Assembly: GCF_004119455.1 (NCBI RefSeq)
Contig: NZ_NRQT01000012.1
Coordinates: forward strand, 1 to 64,000
Length of the DNA stretch: 64,000 nucleotides
Direction: 5' to 3'
Source: Chryseobacterium sp. CH25
GTDB lineage: Bacteria > Bacteroidota > Bacteroidia > Flavobacteriales > Weeksellaceae
The first letter of the stretch is position 1. Each line of letters begins with the position of its first letter. The notes beneath the pieces were generated by a model. That model ran no database searches and had not been told where the DNA came from. It saw nothing but the letters and a program-made list of their open reading frames with translations. Position numbers and translations under genes: made by a program. Below are positions 14,831 to 24,800 of this stretch, in pieces.

Positions 14831-16312
14831 ATGAAGAAAAGTGTATTTTTCCTGGCATTATTTTTTGCCTTAAACTCCTGTACACAGGAAGAACTTCGCA
14901 ATGAGAATTCAAATACTGAAATGTCTCAAAAAACTCCATTAACCGAAAAGCAGATCAATGAAAGGATTAACCAGGCCATAAAAAAGGATGGAACTTTCAA
15001 TTGGAGCAATGAATCCGATCATTTTCTCTGGAGTGCCATTTTCCGTGGGAACAGAATGGTATCTATTGGATTTGGTTCATCCAAAGATGATTTTGACAGA
15101 AGCAAATCCCCGGACAATAAGAGTATGGAGGAAGATATTTTAAATCTTATTGCAAAATCTGAAGGAAAGGGATCTGGAAGGTTTCTTTTGAATTCCGACA
15201 AATATCTTAACCAGATGGATGTTACCATTGAAAAAGAAGAGACTATAACTGCCCTTCGCCAAATGAAGAACATCCGATATGTAGAACCTGCAGACTATCA
15301 TTATTTTGAGAATGAAGCTAAATACAATACCACTGCAAAATCTTCAGGCAGCGGTTCTTCAGGATGTGGTTTTTCTACAGCTACTCTAAGTGCAGTAGAT
15401 TATACATCCACAACACCAAGTGCCAAAATTCCATGGGCATTTGCCAAACACAACATTCCTGATGCATGGAGCTACAGTACCGGAGCAGGAGTAACTATCG
15501 GTCTTATTGATACAGGAGTCTCCCCGGATCAGTCTTTATTGGGATCCAGCTTTAATAATGGAGCATCATCGGGAAGAACAATCAGCAAATTTGGAGTGTA
15601 TAATTCAGATGGTTCTGCAGATCAATGTGGACATGGAACTAAAATGGCTTCTGTAATGACTGCTCCAAGAAATAATGCCGGACTTCCGGTAGGAGTGGCT
15701 TATAATGCGAATCTTATTGCATACCGTGCTGCAGAAAATGTAGTTTTGGAAACTTCAAGTGAACAGAATGGGGTGAAAACTGCATTTACCGAATTAGGAA
15801 ACAATACCAATGTAAAGATCATTTCCATGTCTATGGGGCATATTTTTTCAGTAGGAAAAATTGAAGATGGAGTAAAATATGCTTATGCAAGAGGAAAACT
15901 GATTTTCTGTGCCGGCGGAACATCTACCAGCTTTACCAACTTTGTAGGCGTTATTTTCCCTGCTTCAATGTCAGAAACTCAGGCGATAACAGGAGTGAAA
16001 GAAGGAACTTCCGACCAGAAATGTAATGTTTGCCACTCCGGAAGCCAGATTGATTTTACCTTCCAGATGGAAAGAGCATCAGGAAATACGGTTCCGGTTT
16101 TAAGTTATTATAACGGACAGGCTGATTATGTTGGCGGATCTTCGGTGGCAACGGCTGCTACTGCGGGAATTGCTGCTTTAGTTTGGGCTAAAAATCCATC
16201 ATGGACCAGAGATCAGGTGCTTAATAAAATGAGACAGTCGGCGACGTATTATCCAACAGTTAATTCAAGCTATGGCTACGGAAATATTAATGTTTTAAAA
16301 GCAGTACAGTAA
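14831..16312 (+). CDS. S8 (subtilisin-like) serine peptidase lipoprotein
   Basis: A 493-residue protease. The N-terminus MKKSVFFLALFFALNSC has a lipobox ending at Cys17, so it is anchored as a lipoprotein. Residues about 30-165 look like an inhibitory propeptide. The catalytic triad is visible: Asp227 in GLIDTGVSPD, His268 in CGHGTKMASVM, Ser438 in GGSSVATAATAG (GSS in place of the common GTS). An insert before the catalytic Ser carries CNVCH (398-402), a CxxCH pattern. No sorting tail is present. It probably degrades proteins at the envelope or surface. It is a single gene with about 250 nt of non-coding DNA upstream. Confidence 0.92.
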   Translation: MKKSVFFLALFFALNSCTQEELRNENSNTEMSQKTPLTEKQINERINQAIKKDGTFNWSNESDHFLWSAIFRGNRMVSIGFGSSKDDFDRSKSPDNKSMEEDILNLIAKSEGKGSGRFLLNSDKYLNQMDVTIEKEETITALRQMKNIRYVEPADYHYFENEAKYNTTAKSSGSGSSGCGFSTATLSAVDYTSTTPSAKIPWAFAKHNIPDAWSYSTGAGVTIGLIDTGVSPDQSLLGSSFNNGASSGRTISKFGVYNSDGSADQCGHGTKMASVMTAPRNNAGLPVGVAYNANLIAYRAAENVVLETSSEQNGVKTAFTELGNNTNVKIISMSMGHIFSVGKIEDGVKYAYARGKLIFCAGGTSTSFTNFVGVIFPASMSETQAITGVKEGTSDQKCNVCHSGSQIDFTFQMERASGNTVPVLSYYNGQADYVGGSSVATAATAGIAALVWAKNPSWTRDQVLNKMRQSATYYPTVNSSYGYGNINVLKAVQ

Positions 16313-16331
16313 ATAATACTACTATAAAAAG

Positions 16332-16367
16332 AAAAGGAAACATCTCAGTTGAGGTGTTTCCTTTTTT
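16332..16367. terminator. Bidirectional terminator
   Basis: AAAGGAAACATCTC pairs with GAGGTGTTTCCTTT (one mismatch) around AGTT, with T on the + side and A-rich sequence on the other. It separates the convergent S8 protease and DOPA dioxygenase genes. Confidence 0.85.
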
Positions 16368-16381
16368 ATTTTTAATATCAT

Positions 16382-17209
16382 TTATCCTATCCTTACACTG
16401 GTCATACTCAGTGAACCGCCTATAAGCTCATCATTAAATAAAGTGAGTTCTTCGGCCCGATCCTTTAATCCTAAGGTATAAATTAAAGGAAGATAATGGT
16501 CTGGAGTAGGAACTGCATATTGTAGAGATGTTCCCTGTTTATGATAGTCAATAATATTCTGGAAATTACCGTCCAGAAGCCAGTTATTGGTTTTTTCACG
16601 AGCTTCTATCGCCCAATCCCAGCCAGCTCCTACAGTATTGATATTTTTCCAGTCAATCATGCGTAGATTATGAACAATATTTCCGCTTCCTATAATCAGG
16701 ATCCCTTTCTCACGAAGTTTATTCAGTCTTTGGGCAAGATCATAATGGTATTGTGGAGACTTCGTATAATCAATGCTTAATTGGATTACCGGAATATCAG
16801 CATCAGGATATAAATGTCTGATGACAGACCATGCACCGTGATCCAGTCCCCAATTGTGATCTTCTTCCACGTCTAGAGGAAGCAAAAGTTCAGCAGTTTC
16901 TCTGGCCAGTTCCGGACTGCCTGGAGCGGGATACTGTACTTCAAATAATTCTTTAGGAAAACCATAGAAATCATGAATGGTTTTAGGCATTTCCATTGCT
17001 GTAACAAACGTTCCCGGAGTATACCAATGAGCAGAAATACATAAAATGGCATTAGGTTTGGGAATCTCACTTGCTGTTTTACGGAATCCCTGTACAAACT
17101 GGTTCTCCTCAATGGCATTCATCGGGGAGCCATGCCCAAGGAATAAAACCGGCATTCTTTGTGTGTTGTTAAAGCCTTCGCTTATATTTTGAAGATCGTT
17201 GAGGTTCAT
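16382..17209 (-). CDS. ygiD: 4,5-DOPA-extradiol-dioxygenase family protein
   Basis: A 275-residue member of the LigB/class III extradiol dioxygenase family (YgiD group), zinc- or iron-dependent. Metal ligands expected in the family are visible: His in LFLGHGSPMNAIEE, His in CISAHWYTPGTFVT, and a later His in GSGNIVHNLRMIDW; DHGAWSVIRHLYPDADIPV carries the catalytic His region. The enzyme opens catechol rings such as DOPA in vitro; the physiological substrate in bacteria is not settled. Length agrees with YgiD. It is followed by its own terminator and preceded by the terminator of the YceI gene. Confidence 0.9.
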   Translation of the reverse strand: MNLNDLQNISEGFNNTQRMPVLFLGHGSPMNAIEENQFVQGFRKTASEIPKPNAILCISAHWYTPGTFVTAMEMPKTIHDFYGFPKELFEVQYPAPGSPELARETAELLLPLDVEEDHNWGLDHGAWSVIRHLYPDADIPVIQLSIDYTKSPQYHYDLAQRLNKLREKGILIIGSGNIVHNLRMIDWKNINTVGAGWDWAIEAREKTNNWLLDGNFQNIIDYHKQGTSLQYAVPTPDHYLPLIYTLGLKDRAEELTLFNDELIGGSLSMTSVRIG

Positions 17210-17233
17210 AAGTATTGAATATTGATAAAAAAG

Positions 17234-17273
17234 AAAAGGTTCAAGGTTTTTAGTAAAAATCCCTGAACCTTTT
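17234..17273. terminator. Terminator between yceI and ygiD
   Basis: AAAAGGTTCA (17234-17243) pairs with TGAACCTTTT (17264-17273). On the minus strand it ends with T-rich sequence and stops transcription from the YceI gene. Confidence 0.82.
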
Positions 17274-17291
17274 TATAATGTATGGTATAAA

Positions 17292-17804
17292 TTATGCCTG
17301 TTTTACAAACTGTAATTCACCTGCAATTTTTACATCGTCACTCACCATTACACCTCCTGCTTCAAGAGCTGCATTCCAGTTCAGTCCAAAATCTTTTCTG
17401 CTGATCTTTCCTTCAAAAGAGAAACCTGCTTTTGTATTTCCCCATGGATCAACGTTAATTCCACCGAAATCTACATCTAATGCTACAGGCTTTGTAATCC
17501 CGTTGATAGTAAGGTTTCCAACCACTTCATTGTTCAGGTTCTGAGAATCAAAAGTGATGGTCGGATGAGCTTCAGCATTGAAGAACTCAGCAGACTTTAA
17601 ATGGTTGTCTCTGTCGGTATTATTGGTGAACACAGAATCCGTCTGGATGGTAGCTGTAGTTTTAGCATTTGCAAAGAATTCGTCTTCAGATTCAATTTCA
17701 GCTGTGAAAGTTCTGAAACTTCCTTTTACGTTAGAAATCATCATGTGTTTTACTTTGAAAGTAATTTCACTATGTGTTGGGTCTAAAATCCATTTTGTTG
17801 CCAT
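17292..17804 (-). CDS. YceI family protein
   Basis: A 170-residue protein of the YceI/lipocalin-like fold. It opens with the family signature WILDPTHSEITFKVKHMMIS, followed by VKGSFRTFTAEI, and shows the conserved DRDNHLKSAEFFNAEAHPTI segment and the C-terminal RKDFGLNWNAALEAGG. Members bind isoprenoid chains or other amphiphiles in a beta-barrel. There is no signal peptide, so unlike E. coli YceI this version would be cytoplasmic, as is common for Flavobacteriia copies. A -7 box (TAAATTTG) lies 36 nt upstream. Confidence 0.93.
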   Translation of the reverse strand: MATKWILDPTHSEITFKVKHMMISNVKGSFRTFTAEIESEDEFFANAKTTATIQTDSVFTNNTDRDNHLKSAEFFNAEAHPTITFDSQNLNNEVVGNLTINGITKPVALDVDFGGINVDPWGNTKAGFSFEGKISRKDFGLNWNAALEAGGVMVSDDVKIAGELQFVKQA

Positions 17805-17839
17805 TGTAATTTTGTATTTTTTTGTTATTATTAATGATG

Positions 17840-17847
17840 CAAATTTA
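17840..17847 (-). promoter_or_regulatory. Candidate -7 box for the YceI gene
   Basis: Minus strand TAAATTTG matches TAnnTTTG exactly, about 36 nt before the start codon. Confidence 0.5.
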
Positions 17848-18154
17848 GAACAGAGAACATATACGAGTCATTGATATAGGATAAGAAATGAAATAGTAAC
17901 ATTTTTTGAATGATGAACTTTTCTCTTAATTAGCCTTATAATGTTTCATTTTAATATTCTCAATCAATTTTATCACAGATAAAATCCCCGCGTTTTAAAA
18001 ACATATCCTTTTAAACAAATTTTTGCGTCTTCATTTTTTCCAACTAACATTACAAAATTCTACTATTAAGTTAAGAAATAATTTCTATCGATGGATTAAT
18101 TACATTTTATGAATGTTTTATTTTAACGTTTCTTAACGGATGATTTTTATTTCT

Positions 18155-18162
18155 TATTTTTG
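18155..18162 (+). promoter_or_regulatory. Candidate -7 box for the S9 peptidase gene
   Basis: TATTTTTG matches TAnnTTTG, 20 nt before the ATG at 18182. The rest of the 377-nt divergent gap (17805-18181) is AT-rich with nothing else recognised. Confidence 0.5.
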
Positions 18163-18181
18163 ATGGATTCAATTTTATACA

Positions 18182-20320
18182 ATGAAATTACATAAATTTT
18201 CTTTATTGATGCTTGTTTTGGGAAGCTCAGCGTTTGCCCAGACACAGAAGTTTACGATGGCGGAGGCTGTAAATGGAATGAGAACCAACCTTGCCGTGAA
18301 AAATATATCACAGTTTTCATGGTCTGCAGATGGTAAATCCTATATCCAGTCTGTAAAAGGTGGATATCTGGCTACAGATTTAAAAACAAACAAGCAGGAT
18401 ACTCTGATATCTCTGACACAGTTGAACAGGCAGTTTGCAGATAATAAACTGAAATCTGTTCCACCTATTAAGTTTACAGGAATATCTAACGGATATTTCA
18501 ACACAAACGGTAAAATGTTCTGGATTGAAAAATCAGGAAACGACTGGAAAGTAAAAAATTCAACAACGGTAGATCAGGATGCAGCTAATGTAAAAATGTT
18601 TGGTGACGGGCAGACTTTTGCCTTTACAGCAAAGAATAATTTATTTGTTAATAAAAACGGGAAAACTATTGCCGTTACCAATGAAGCTAATGAGAATATC
18701 ATCAGCGGTCAGACGGTTCACAGAAACGAATTTGGAATTGATACGGGGATTTTCCCGGCACCCAACTCTGAAAGCGTAGCATTCTATAAAATGGACCAGA
18801 CTATGGTAGCAGACTATCCAATCATTGACTGGTCTGTAACTCCGGCTGTTAACCATAACATCAAATACCCAATGGCTGGGCAAACCTCTCATCAGGTAAC
18901 AATAGGGATTTTCAATATCAAAACGCAGGCAACTACTTTCCTGAAGATTGAAGGTGAAAAAGATCAGTATCTGACAGCAGTTACATGGAGCCCTGACTCA
19001 AAATATATTTTTGTAGGTGTATTGAACAGAGGGCAGAATCATATGAAAATGAATCAGTATGATGCCGTTACAGGAACACTGGTAAAGACTTTATTTGAAG
19101 AAAAAGACAGCAAATATGTTGAGCCACAACATCCGCTTACATTCTTCCCGAACTCAAATACAGATTTCATCTGGCAGAGCCAGAGAACAGGATACAATCA
19201 CTTATTCCATTATAATCTTGAAAAAGGATTGGTGGCTCAGATCACAAAAGGAGACTGGCTGGTAACCGATATTTTAGGATTTAATGAAAAGAAAAAAGAG
19301 ATTTTCTTTACTTCTACAAAAGAAACTCCTTTGGAAAGACATTTGTACAAGATCAACTGGGCCAACTTCAAGATGGAAAGACTGGATACTGCTGAAGGTA
19401 TGCATGCCGGAGTTTTGAGCAGTGACGGAAACTATCTGTATGATACTTATAGCAATGCAAACACTCCAAGAGTAGGAAACATTATCAATACATCCAATTT
19501 AAAATCTACAAACATCCTTACTTCTGAAAATACTTTAAAAAATTATCAGAGACCGGAAATTAAAAATGTAGAATTAAAAGCTGATGATGGAACTCCTTTA
19601 TATGGAAAGATTATTCTGCCAACCAATTTTGATCCGAATAAGAAATATCCAACGATTGTTTACTTATACAACGGGCCACACCTACAGTTGATTACGAACA
19701 GCTTCCCGGCTTCAGGAAATCTTTGGTATGAATATATGGCTCAAAACGGATATATTATTTTCACAATGGATGGAAGAGGTTCTGCTAACCGTGGAATGAA
19801 GTTCGAGCAGGCTGTTTTCAGAAACCTGGGAACAACAGAGATGAACGACCAGATGAAAGGAGTAGATTATCTGAAATCACTTCCTTATGTAGATGGGGAT
19901 AAAATGGGTATTCACGGATGGAGCTTCGGTGGATTCATGACCACTAGTTTCATGCTTCGTAAACCTGATGTATTCAAAGTAGGAGTAGCTGGTGGGCCAG
20001 TTATCGAATGGAATATGTACGAAATCATGTACGGGGAAAGATATATGGACACTCCGCAGGAAAATCCACAGGGATATGCAAATGCTAATCTTTTAGATAA
20101 AGTTCAGAACCTGAAAGGAAAACTGTTAATGATTCACGGGGCACAGGATGATGTCGTTGTATGGCAGCATTCTATTAAGTTCATCAAATCAGCGGTAGAC
20201 AATGGAGTTCAGTTAGATTACTTTGCTTATCCGGGACATCCGCATAATGTGATCGGAAAAGACAGAGTTCACCTGATGCAGAAAATCACAGATTATTTTG
20301 ATCAGAATCTGAAAAAATAA
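18182..20320 (+). CDS. S9 family peptidase, dipeptidyl-peptidase IV type
   Basis: A 712-residue exported serine peptidase. Signal peptide MKLHKFSLLMLVLGSSAFAQ; then the DPP-IV N-terminal beta-propeller (about 70-450) with the substrate-binding segment HRNEFGIDTGIFPAPNSE and a VTWSPDSKYI blade; then the alpha/beta hydrolase domain. The nucleophile is Ser581 in HGWSFGGFMT, the acid is in HGAQDDVV (Asp656/657), and His686 or His688 in YPGHPHN completes the triad. The family removes N-terminal dipeptides, often X-Pro, in the periplasm and feeds peptide use. It is a lone gene with its own terminator. The exact specificity cannot be read from sequence. Confidence 0.93.
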   Translation: MKLHKFSLLMLVLGSSAFAQTQKFTMAEAVNGMRTNLAVKNISQFSWSADGKSYIQSVKGGYLATDLKTNKQDTLISLTQLNRQFADNKLKSVPPIKFTGISNGYFNTNGKMFWIEKSGNDWKVKNSTTVDQDAANVKMFGDGQTFAFTAKNNLFVNKNGKTIAVTNEANENIISGQTVHRNEFGIDTGIFPAPNSESVAFYKMDQTMVADYPIIDWSVTPAVNHNIKYPMAGQTSHQVTIGIFNIKTQATTFLKIEGEKDQYLTAVTWSPDSKYIFVGVLNRGQNHMKMNQYDAVTGTLVKTLFEEKDSKYVEPQHPLTFFPNSNTDFIWQSQRTGYNHLFHYNLEKGLVAQITKGDWLVTDILGFNEKKKEIFFTSTKETPLERHLYKINWANFKMERLDTAEGMHAGVLSSDGNYLYDTYSNANTPRVGNIINTSNLKSTNILTSENTLKNYQRPEIKNVELKADDGTPLYGKIILPTNFDPNKKYPTIVYLYNGPHLQLITNSFPASGNLWYEYMAQNGYIIFTMDGRGSANRGMKFEQAVFRNLGTTEMNDQMKGVDYLKSLPYVDGDKMGIHGWSFGGFMTTSFMLRKPDVFKVGVAGGPVIEWNMYEIMYGERYMDTPQENPQGYANANLLDKVQNLKGKLLMIHGAQDDVVVWQHSIKFIKSAVDNGVQLDYFAYPGHPHNVIGKDRVHLMQKITDYFDQNLKK

Positions 20321-20324
20321 TAAT

Positions 20325-20353
20325 AAAATCCAGCCATTTTGGTTGGATTTTTT
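20325..20353 (+). terminator. Terminator of the S9 peptidase gene
   Basis: AAAATCCAGCC pairs with GGTTGGATTTT around a short loop, then T run. Confidence 0.88.
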
Positions 20354-20363
20354 GTTGATGTAC

Positions 20364-20606
20364 TGTTGGATAACGCAAAGGCGCAATGAACACTTAATAT
20401 AATGCTGTTTTAAGGCGCAAAGATTTTATCTGAGATAAAATTGTACACCGTTTTATAATTGCCATTAATATTCGCAGATAAAAAGAAATTCGTGCATTCG
20501 TGGCAAAAAATAAGCGTAACTCTTGCTGAAAATCTTTGATTTTCTTACGCCTTACAACAGCATCCTTTTTAATTTCTTTGCGCCTTTGCGTTTTTCCAAC
20601 ATCATT
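20364..20606. repeat. Dispersed repeat element with 22-nt inverted ends
   Basis: The left end (TTGGATAACGCAAAGGCGCA) and the right end, read on the minus strand (TTGGAAAAACGCAAAGGCGC), are near-identical inverted repeats. Inside are a third GGCGCAAAG copy, a hairpin GATTTTATC/GATAAAAT and another with GAAAATC/GATTTTC. A 71-residue minus frame fits entirely inside it and is judged non-coding. A related unit lies at 48958-49140. Confidence 0.7.
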
Positions 20607-20663
20607 CATTAAACCATATTACCGATCTTATCAAACATCAATGGATAAACCTTTTCATAGCCG

Positions 20664-20671
20664 TAACTTTG
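20664..20671 (+). promoter_or_regulatory. Candidate -7 box for the LLM oxidoreductase gene
   Basis: TAACTTTG matches TAnnTTTG exactly, 25 nt before the ATG at 20697. Confidence 0.55.
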
Positions 20672-20696
20672 CCTGTATAAAATCAAAATCAACAAT

Positions 20697-21722
20697 ATGG
20701 AATTAGGAATAGGAATGTTCGGTGACTTGGCTTTCGACCAGTCAACCGGGAAATATAGAGATGCAGGAACCAAGATTCATGAAATATTGGAACAGGTAAA
20801 ATTCATGGATGAGGTAGGAATAGATGTTTTTGCGATGGGAGAACATCACCGTCCGGATTATGCTGTTTCCTCACCAGAGATGGTATTGGCAGCAGCAGCA
20901 AGCATTACAAAAAATATAAAATTAGCAAGTGGAGTAACAGTTTTGAGTTCATCAGAACCGGTAAAAGTATATGAGGATTTTTCAACATTGGATCTTATTT
21001 CCAATGGTAGGGCAGAAATATTTGTAGGACGTGGAAGTTTCATTGAATCATTCCCATTATACGGTTATTCTTTGAATGATTATGAAGAGCTCTTTGATGA
21101 AAAGCTAGATTTATTATTAAAAATTAATTCTGAAGAAAATGTAACCTGGTCTGGGAAACTTCGTGCTCCAATGAAAGACCAGACTGTATATCCAAGAGCA
21201 AAAAATGACGGGAAACTTTCAATTTGGAGAGCCGTAGGAGGAACGCCACAATCTGTTTTAAGTGCTGCTCAGCTAGGAATGCCTTTAGTGGTAGCGATCA
21301 TTGGTGGAATGCCGATTCAGTTTAAAAACCTGATCGAATTCTACAAACAGGAATACCAGAAAGCAGGACATGATATGTCTAAAATGCAGATTGCGATTCA
21401 CTCACATACTTTTGTAAGTGACGATCAGAATGTAGTAGACGGATATTTCCATAACTATAAGTCTCAGATGGATAGGATTGGGTCTTCAAGAGGCTGGGCT
21501 CCTTATACAAAAATGCAGTATGATGGCGGAAGAAGTAAAGATGGAGCATTATTCATCGGAAGTCCGGCTGAAGTAGCAGATAAAATTGCTTATATGAAAG
21601 AGATCTTTGGTATCACAAGATTCATTGGACACATGGATATTGGTGATCCGGCTCATGATATCATGATGAAATCTATTGAGTTATTTGGGAAAGAAGTAAA
21701 ACCATTGGTTCAAAACCTGTAA
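20697..21722 (+). CDS. LLM class flavin-dependent oxidoreductase
   Basis: A 341-residue member of the luciferase-like monooxygenase superfamily, a TIM barrel using reduced FMN (or F420 in other phyla). Marks: MGEHHRPDYAVSSPEMVLAA near residues 50-70, which is the flavin-contacting loop of this subgroup, IKLASGVTVLSSSEPVKVYE, and DLISNGRAEIFVGRGSFIES. It belongs to the short single-chain group often annotated as probable oxidoreductase, LLM family. The substrate is unknown. The gene stands alone between a repeat element and a strong bidirectional terminator. Confidence 0.9.
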   Translation: MELGIGMFGDLAFDQSTGKYRDAGTKIHEILEQVKFMDEVGIDVFAMGEHHRPDYAVSSPEMVLAAAASITKNIKLASGVTVLSSSEPVKVYEDFSTLDLISNGRAEIFVGRGSFIESFPLYGYSLNDYEELFDEKLDLLLKINSEENVTWSGKLRAPMKDQTVYPRAKNDGKLSIWRAVGGTPQSVLSAAQLGMPLVVAIIGGMPIQFKNLIEFYKQEYQKAGHDMSKMQIAIHSHTFVSDDQNVVDGYFHNYKSQMDRIGSSRGWAPYTKMQYDGGRSKDGALFIGSPAEVADKIAYMKEIFGITRFIGHMDIGDPAHDIMMKSIELFGKEVKPLVQNL

Positions 21723-21737
21723 TTACAGATAGTATTT

Positions 21738-21791
21738 AACCACAAAAGTCACAAAAGCTTTATTTTAAAATACTTTTGTGCTTTTGTGGTT
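21738..21791. terminator. Long bidirectional terminator
   Basis: AACCACAAAAGTCACAAAAG pairs almost perfectly with CTTTTGTGCTTTTGTGGTT, flanked by A and T runs. It separates the convergent LLM and sbcC genes. Confidence 0.88.
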
Positions 21792-21803
21792 TTAAATTAA
21801 AAG

Positions 21804-24800
21804 TTAGATGATCTCAATTAAACTTCCTCTTTCCTCATCTTTGACAATGTTAAGAGCTGTAGGAATCTTCTCTTTAAGCTCTTCTACGTGAGAGATAATC
21901 CCCACAATTCTGTTTTCCTTCATCAGGTTGGTCAATGTTTCAAATACAATATTTACTGACTCTGTGTCCTGAGTTCCGAAACCTTCATCAATAAAGAAAA
22001 AGTTTTTATCAGCCTGAGCATTGGACTGTACACTTTCTGCCAACGCTAAGGCAAGACTTAAAGATACCTGGAATGCCTGTCCACCGGAAAGTGTTTTTAC
22101 ACTTCTGCTTCTGCCTTCGTTGAGGTAGTCGATGATTTCAAAATCGTTATTTTCATTAAGCTGTAAACTTAATTGATTTCTGGTCATTCTATGGAAGCGA
22201 GAATTGGCATGATCGCAAAGCTGTCTCAGATAGATAGATGAAACATATTGTACAAAGCCTGCTCCTTTAAACAGGTTCATCATCAGTTTCAGGTTTTCAG
22301 AACGTTTTTGTAGTGTTGACAACTCTTTTAGAAGTTCTTCTTTTTTCTTGTATTCCTTCTCTAACCTTTCTTTTTCAGCAGCCATAGTGACAACAGCATC
22401 GTTGATTTGTTTTAATTCAGTCTGAGCTTCTTCAAACTGTTTTTCAGCCAATGAAAACTGTTCATCATCAAAGGAAAGATCTTTCAGTTTCAATTCGAGT
22501 CCTTCAATTACTTTTTTCAGGGTTTCAAAATCAATTTTAAACTGTTGAATTCTTGTTCTGGCTTCCTGAAGATTGATTTCCTGCTGCAGAATATTTTCCA
22601 CTTCATTAAAAGTTGTGAAGTTCTGCTCATTTAAAGCTTTATCAATAGTCTGTTGATTCTCTGAAATTTCTTTTTCAAGTGCTACAATCTGCTTTTCAGT
22701 CTGGTCAACAATAGTCTTCTGTTCTGCAAGTTTTGGTGTAAGATCTTTTTCCTGCTGAAATGCCTTTTGATACAGTTGTTCTGTTTCCGTGTTGGATTGC
22801 ACTAATTTTTGGTAAACCTCTTCAACTTCTGTTACCGATTTTGAAGCATAAGGCTCCCATTCCAAAATTTTAAGGTTGGAAAGACTGATGTTAATTTCTT
22901 TTTGCTTCGTAGCCTCTTCCAGCTTGAAAGTCTCCAAAGCATTTTTATATTTTTCAAGAACTTTATTTTCCTTTTCCAGAGTTTCGCGTTCAAGACTGAT
23001 TGTTTTATCTGTTTCTTCAATCTTCTTTTCCACAGCAAAAGACTCCAATCTTTTTTTCTCAAAATCATTCTCTTGATCCGGACTGAATGGCTTCCATGTA
23101 AACTGTTGAAGATGGTTCTCTAAATCTTTTTGGATCTGCTGAAGAACTTTCTGTTCAGAGGCTAATTGTTCCTCAAAGATCTTCTTTCTATCCAGAATTT
23201 TCTCTATAGTATTTTCCTGTTGCTGAAGTTGCTGTGTTTCCTGCTCAATAGTTTTAATTTTCTCCTGAATCTCCTGTAATTCAGCATTTACATCATGAAA
23301 TTCCACAATATGCGGATGTTCCTGAGATCCACATAGTGGGCAAGCCTCTCCATCATGAAGTTCACTGGCAAAACGGGAAAGTTCTTTTTGAATCTTCAAG
23401 TGATCGAGTTTTTGAGAAAGTTCCTTTTTTTGAGCTTCCAGAGCTTCTTTTTTACGATTGAAATCGGCTTTAAAGTTTTCCTGAAGAGCAAAAGGTTTCA
23501 ATTCCTCAGCAATCAGTTCAATCTGTTTCTGTTGTTTTTCAGTTTTTTCAACCTGTTCCTGTTGGGATTTTTTGAGGTTTTTTTGCTGGATAAACCAATT
23601 ACCTACACTTGAAAGTAAAGAGGTATCAAGCTTTTGTTCCTTTAAAACATCAATATTTTTAGAAAGTTCAATAATCTTTTTCTGAATAGCATCCCTTTGG
23701 ATTTCTACTTCGGCTACCTTTTCCGAACCTTTCTGAGTTCTTTCCTTAAGTGTTTTGATCTCATCATAAAACTTAAGGATCTGGACAATTAGATTCAGGT
23801 CGTTTTCCTGTATTCTGGATTGCTCCAATGCCTTGAACTTTGGTTCCAGAGCAGTCAGTTGTTCTTTTACAGCGTTAAAAATACCTTCCGTTTCCTGTAA
23901 GGTTTTGGTATGAATTTCCTTTTCGTTCTTCTTTTCGATAATGCTTTTGGAAAGCCTGTTTTTTTCAACAATCAATGGGCTAAAAGCTCTGAAAGTACGA
24001 TCATATAGGTCTGATTGAGCTTCCAGTGCATCCATGTGAGATTTCTGTTCGGAAAGTCTATTGAAATTCTCCTGGTTCTGTTTTAAACTTTCAAAATCAG
24101 TTTTTAAATTTTTCAGTTGTTGATAAGTCTGAGAAACTTTTTCAAACTTTTCATTAGCCTGAACCAGCTTTTTCTGTTCCTCACCCAACAGGTTTTTCTG
24201 AAGCTGAATTTTCTCTTCATTGATCTCTTCAAAACCTTTCAGCTGGCCTTCAAGCTGATCTAACTCAGATCTGTTTCTGGCATTTAAAGCTGAAACATTA
24301 TTCTGCAGATCATAACGCTGAAGGCTGAAAATTTCCTTCATCATATTGGTTCTCTCTGCTGCACCCAATTCAAGAAACTCCTTAAACTGTCCCTGAGGAA
24401 TGATGATAGTACGTTTAAAGTTGGAATAGCTTAAACCGATAATCTCTTCTGCATTGGAATGATCCAAAGGAATCCATTTTCCGTTACTATTCTCATAGAA
24501 TGTTACTGAATAAGGTTTTACATCCTCAAACTTTTTAGAATTCCGTCTGAAATCCCTGGTAGCGCGGAACAGTTTATTTTCATAATTAATAAAATCAAAC
24601 TCAATATAAGAGGTGTTTGATTTTAAATTCATCATGTTATACGCTCTTTTATCACGCATATTCAGACGTTCGGTTTCCCCATATAAAGCAAACGAGATGG
24701 CTTCAAGAACCGATGACTTTCCGGAACCTACTGCTCCGAAAATACCGAATAATCCGGCTTCCGTAAGATTTTTGAAATCAATAGTCTGGCGCTCCTGATA

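Noticed and set aside
20394-20609. 71-codon minus-strand frame
   Set aside because: Entirely made of the dispersed repeat element with inverted ends; the protein text is a translation of the repeat.
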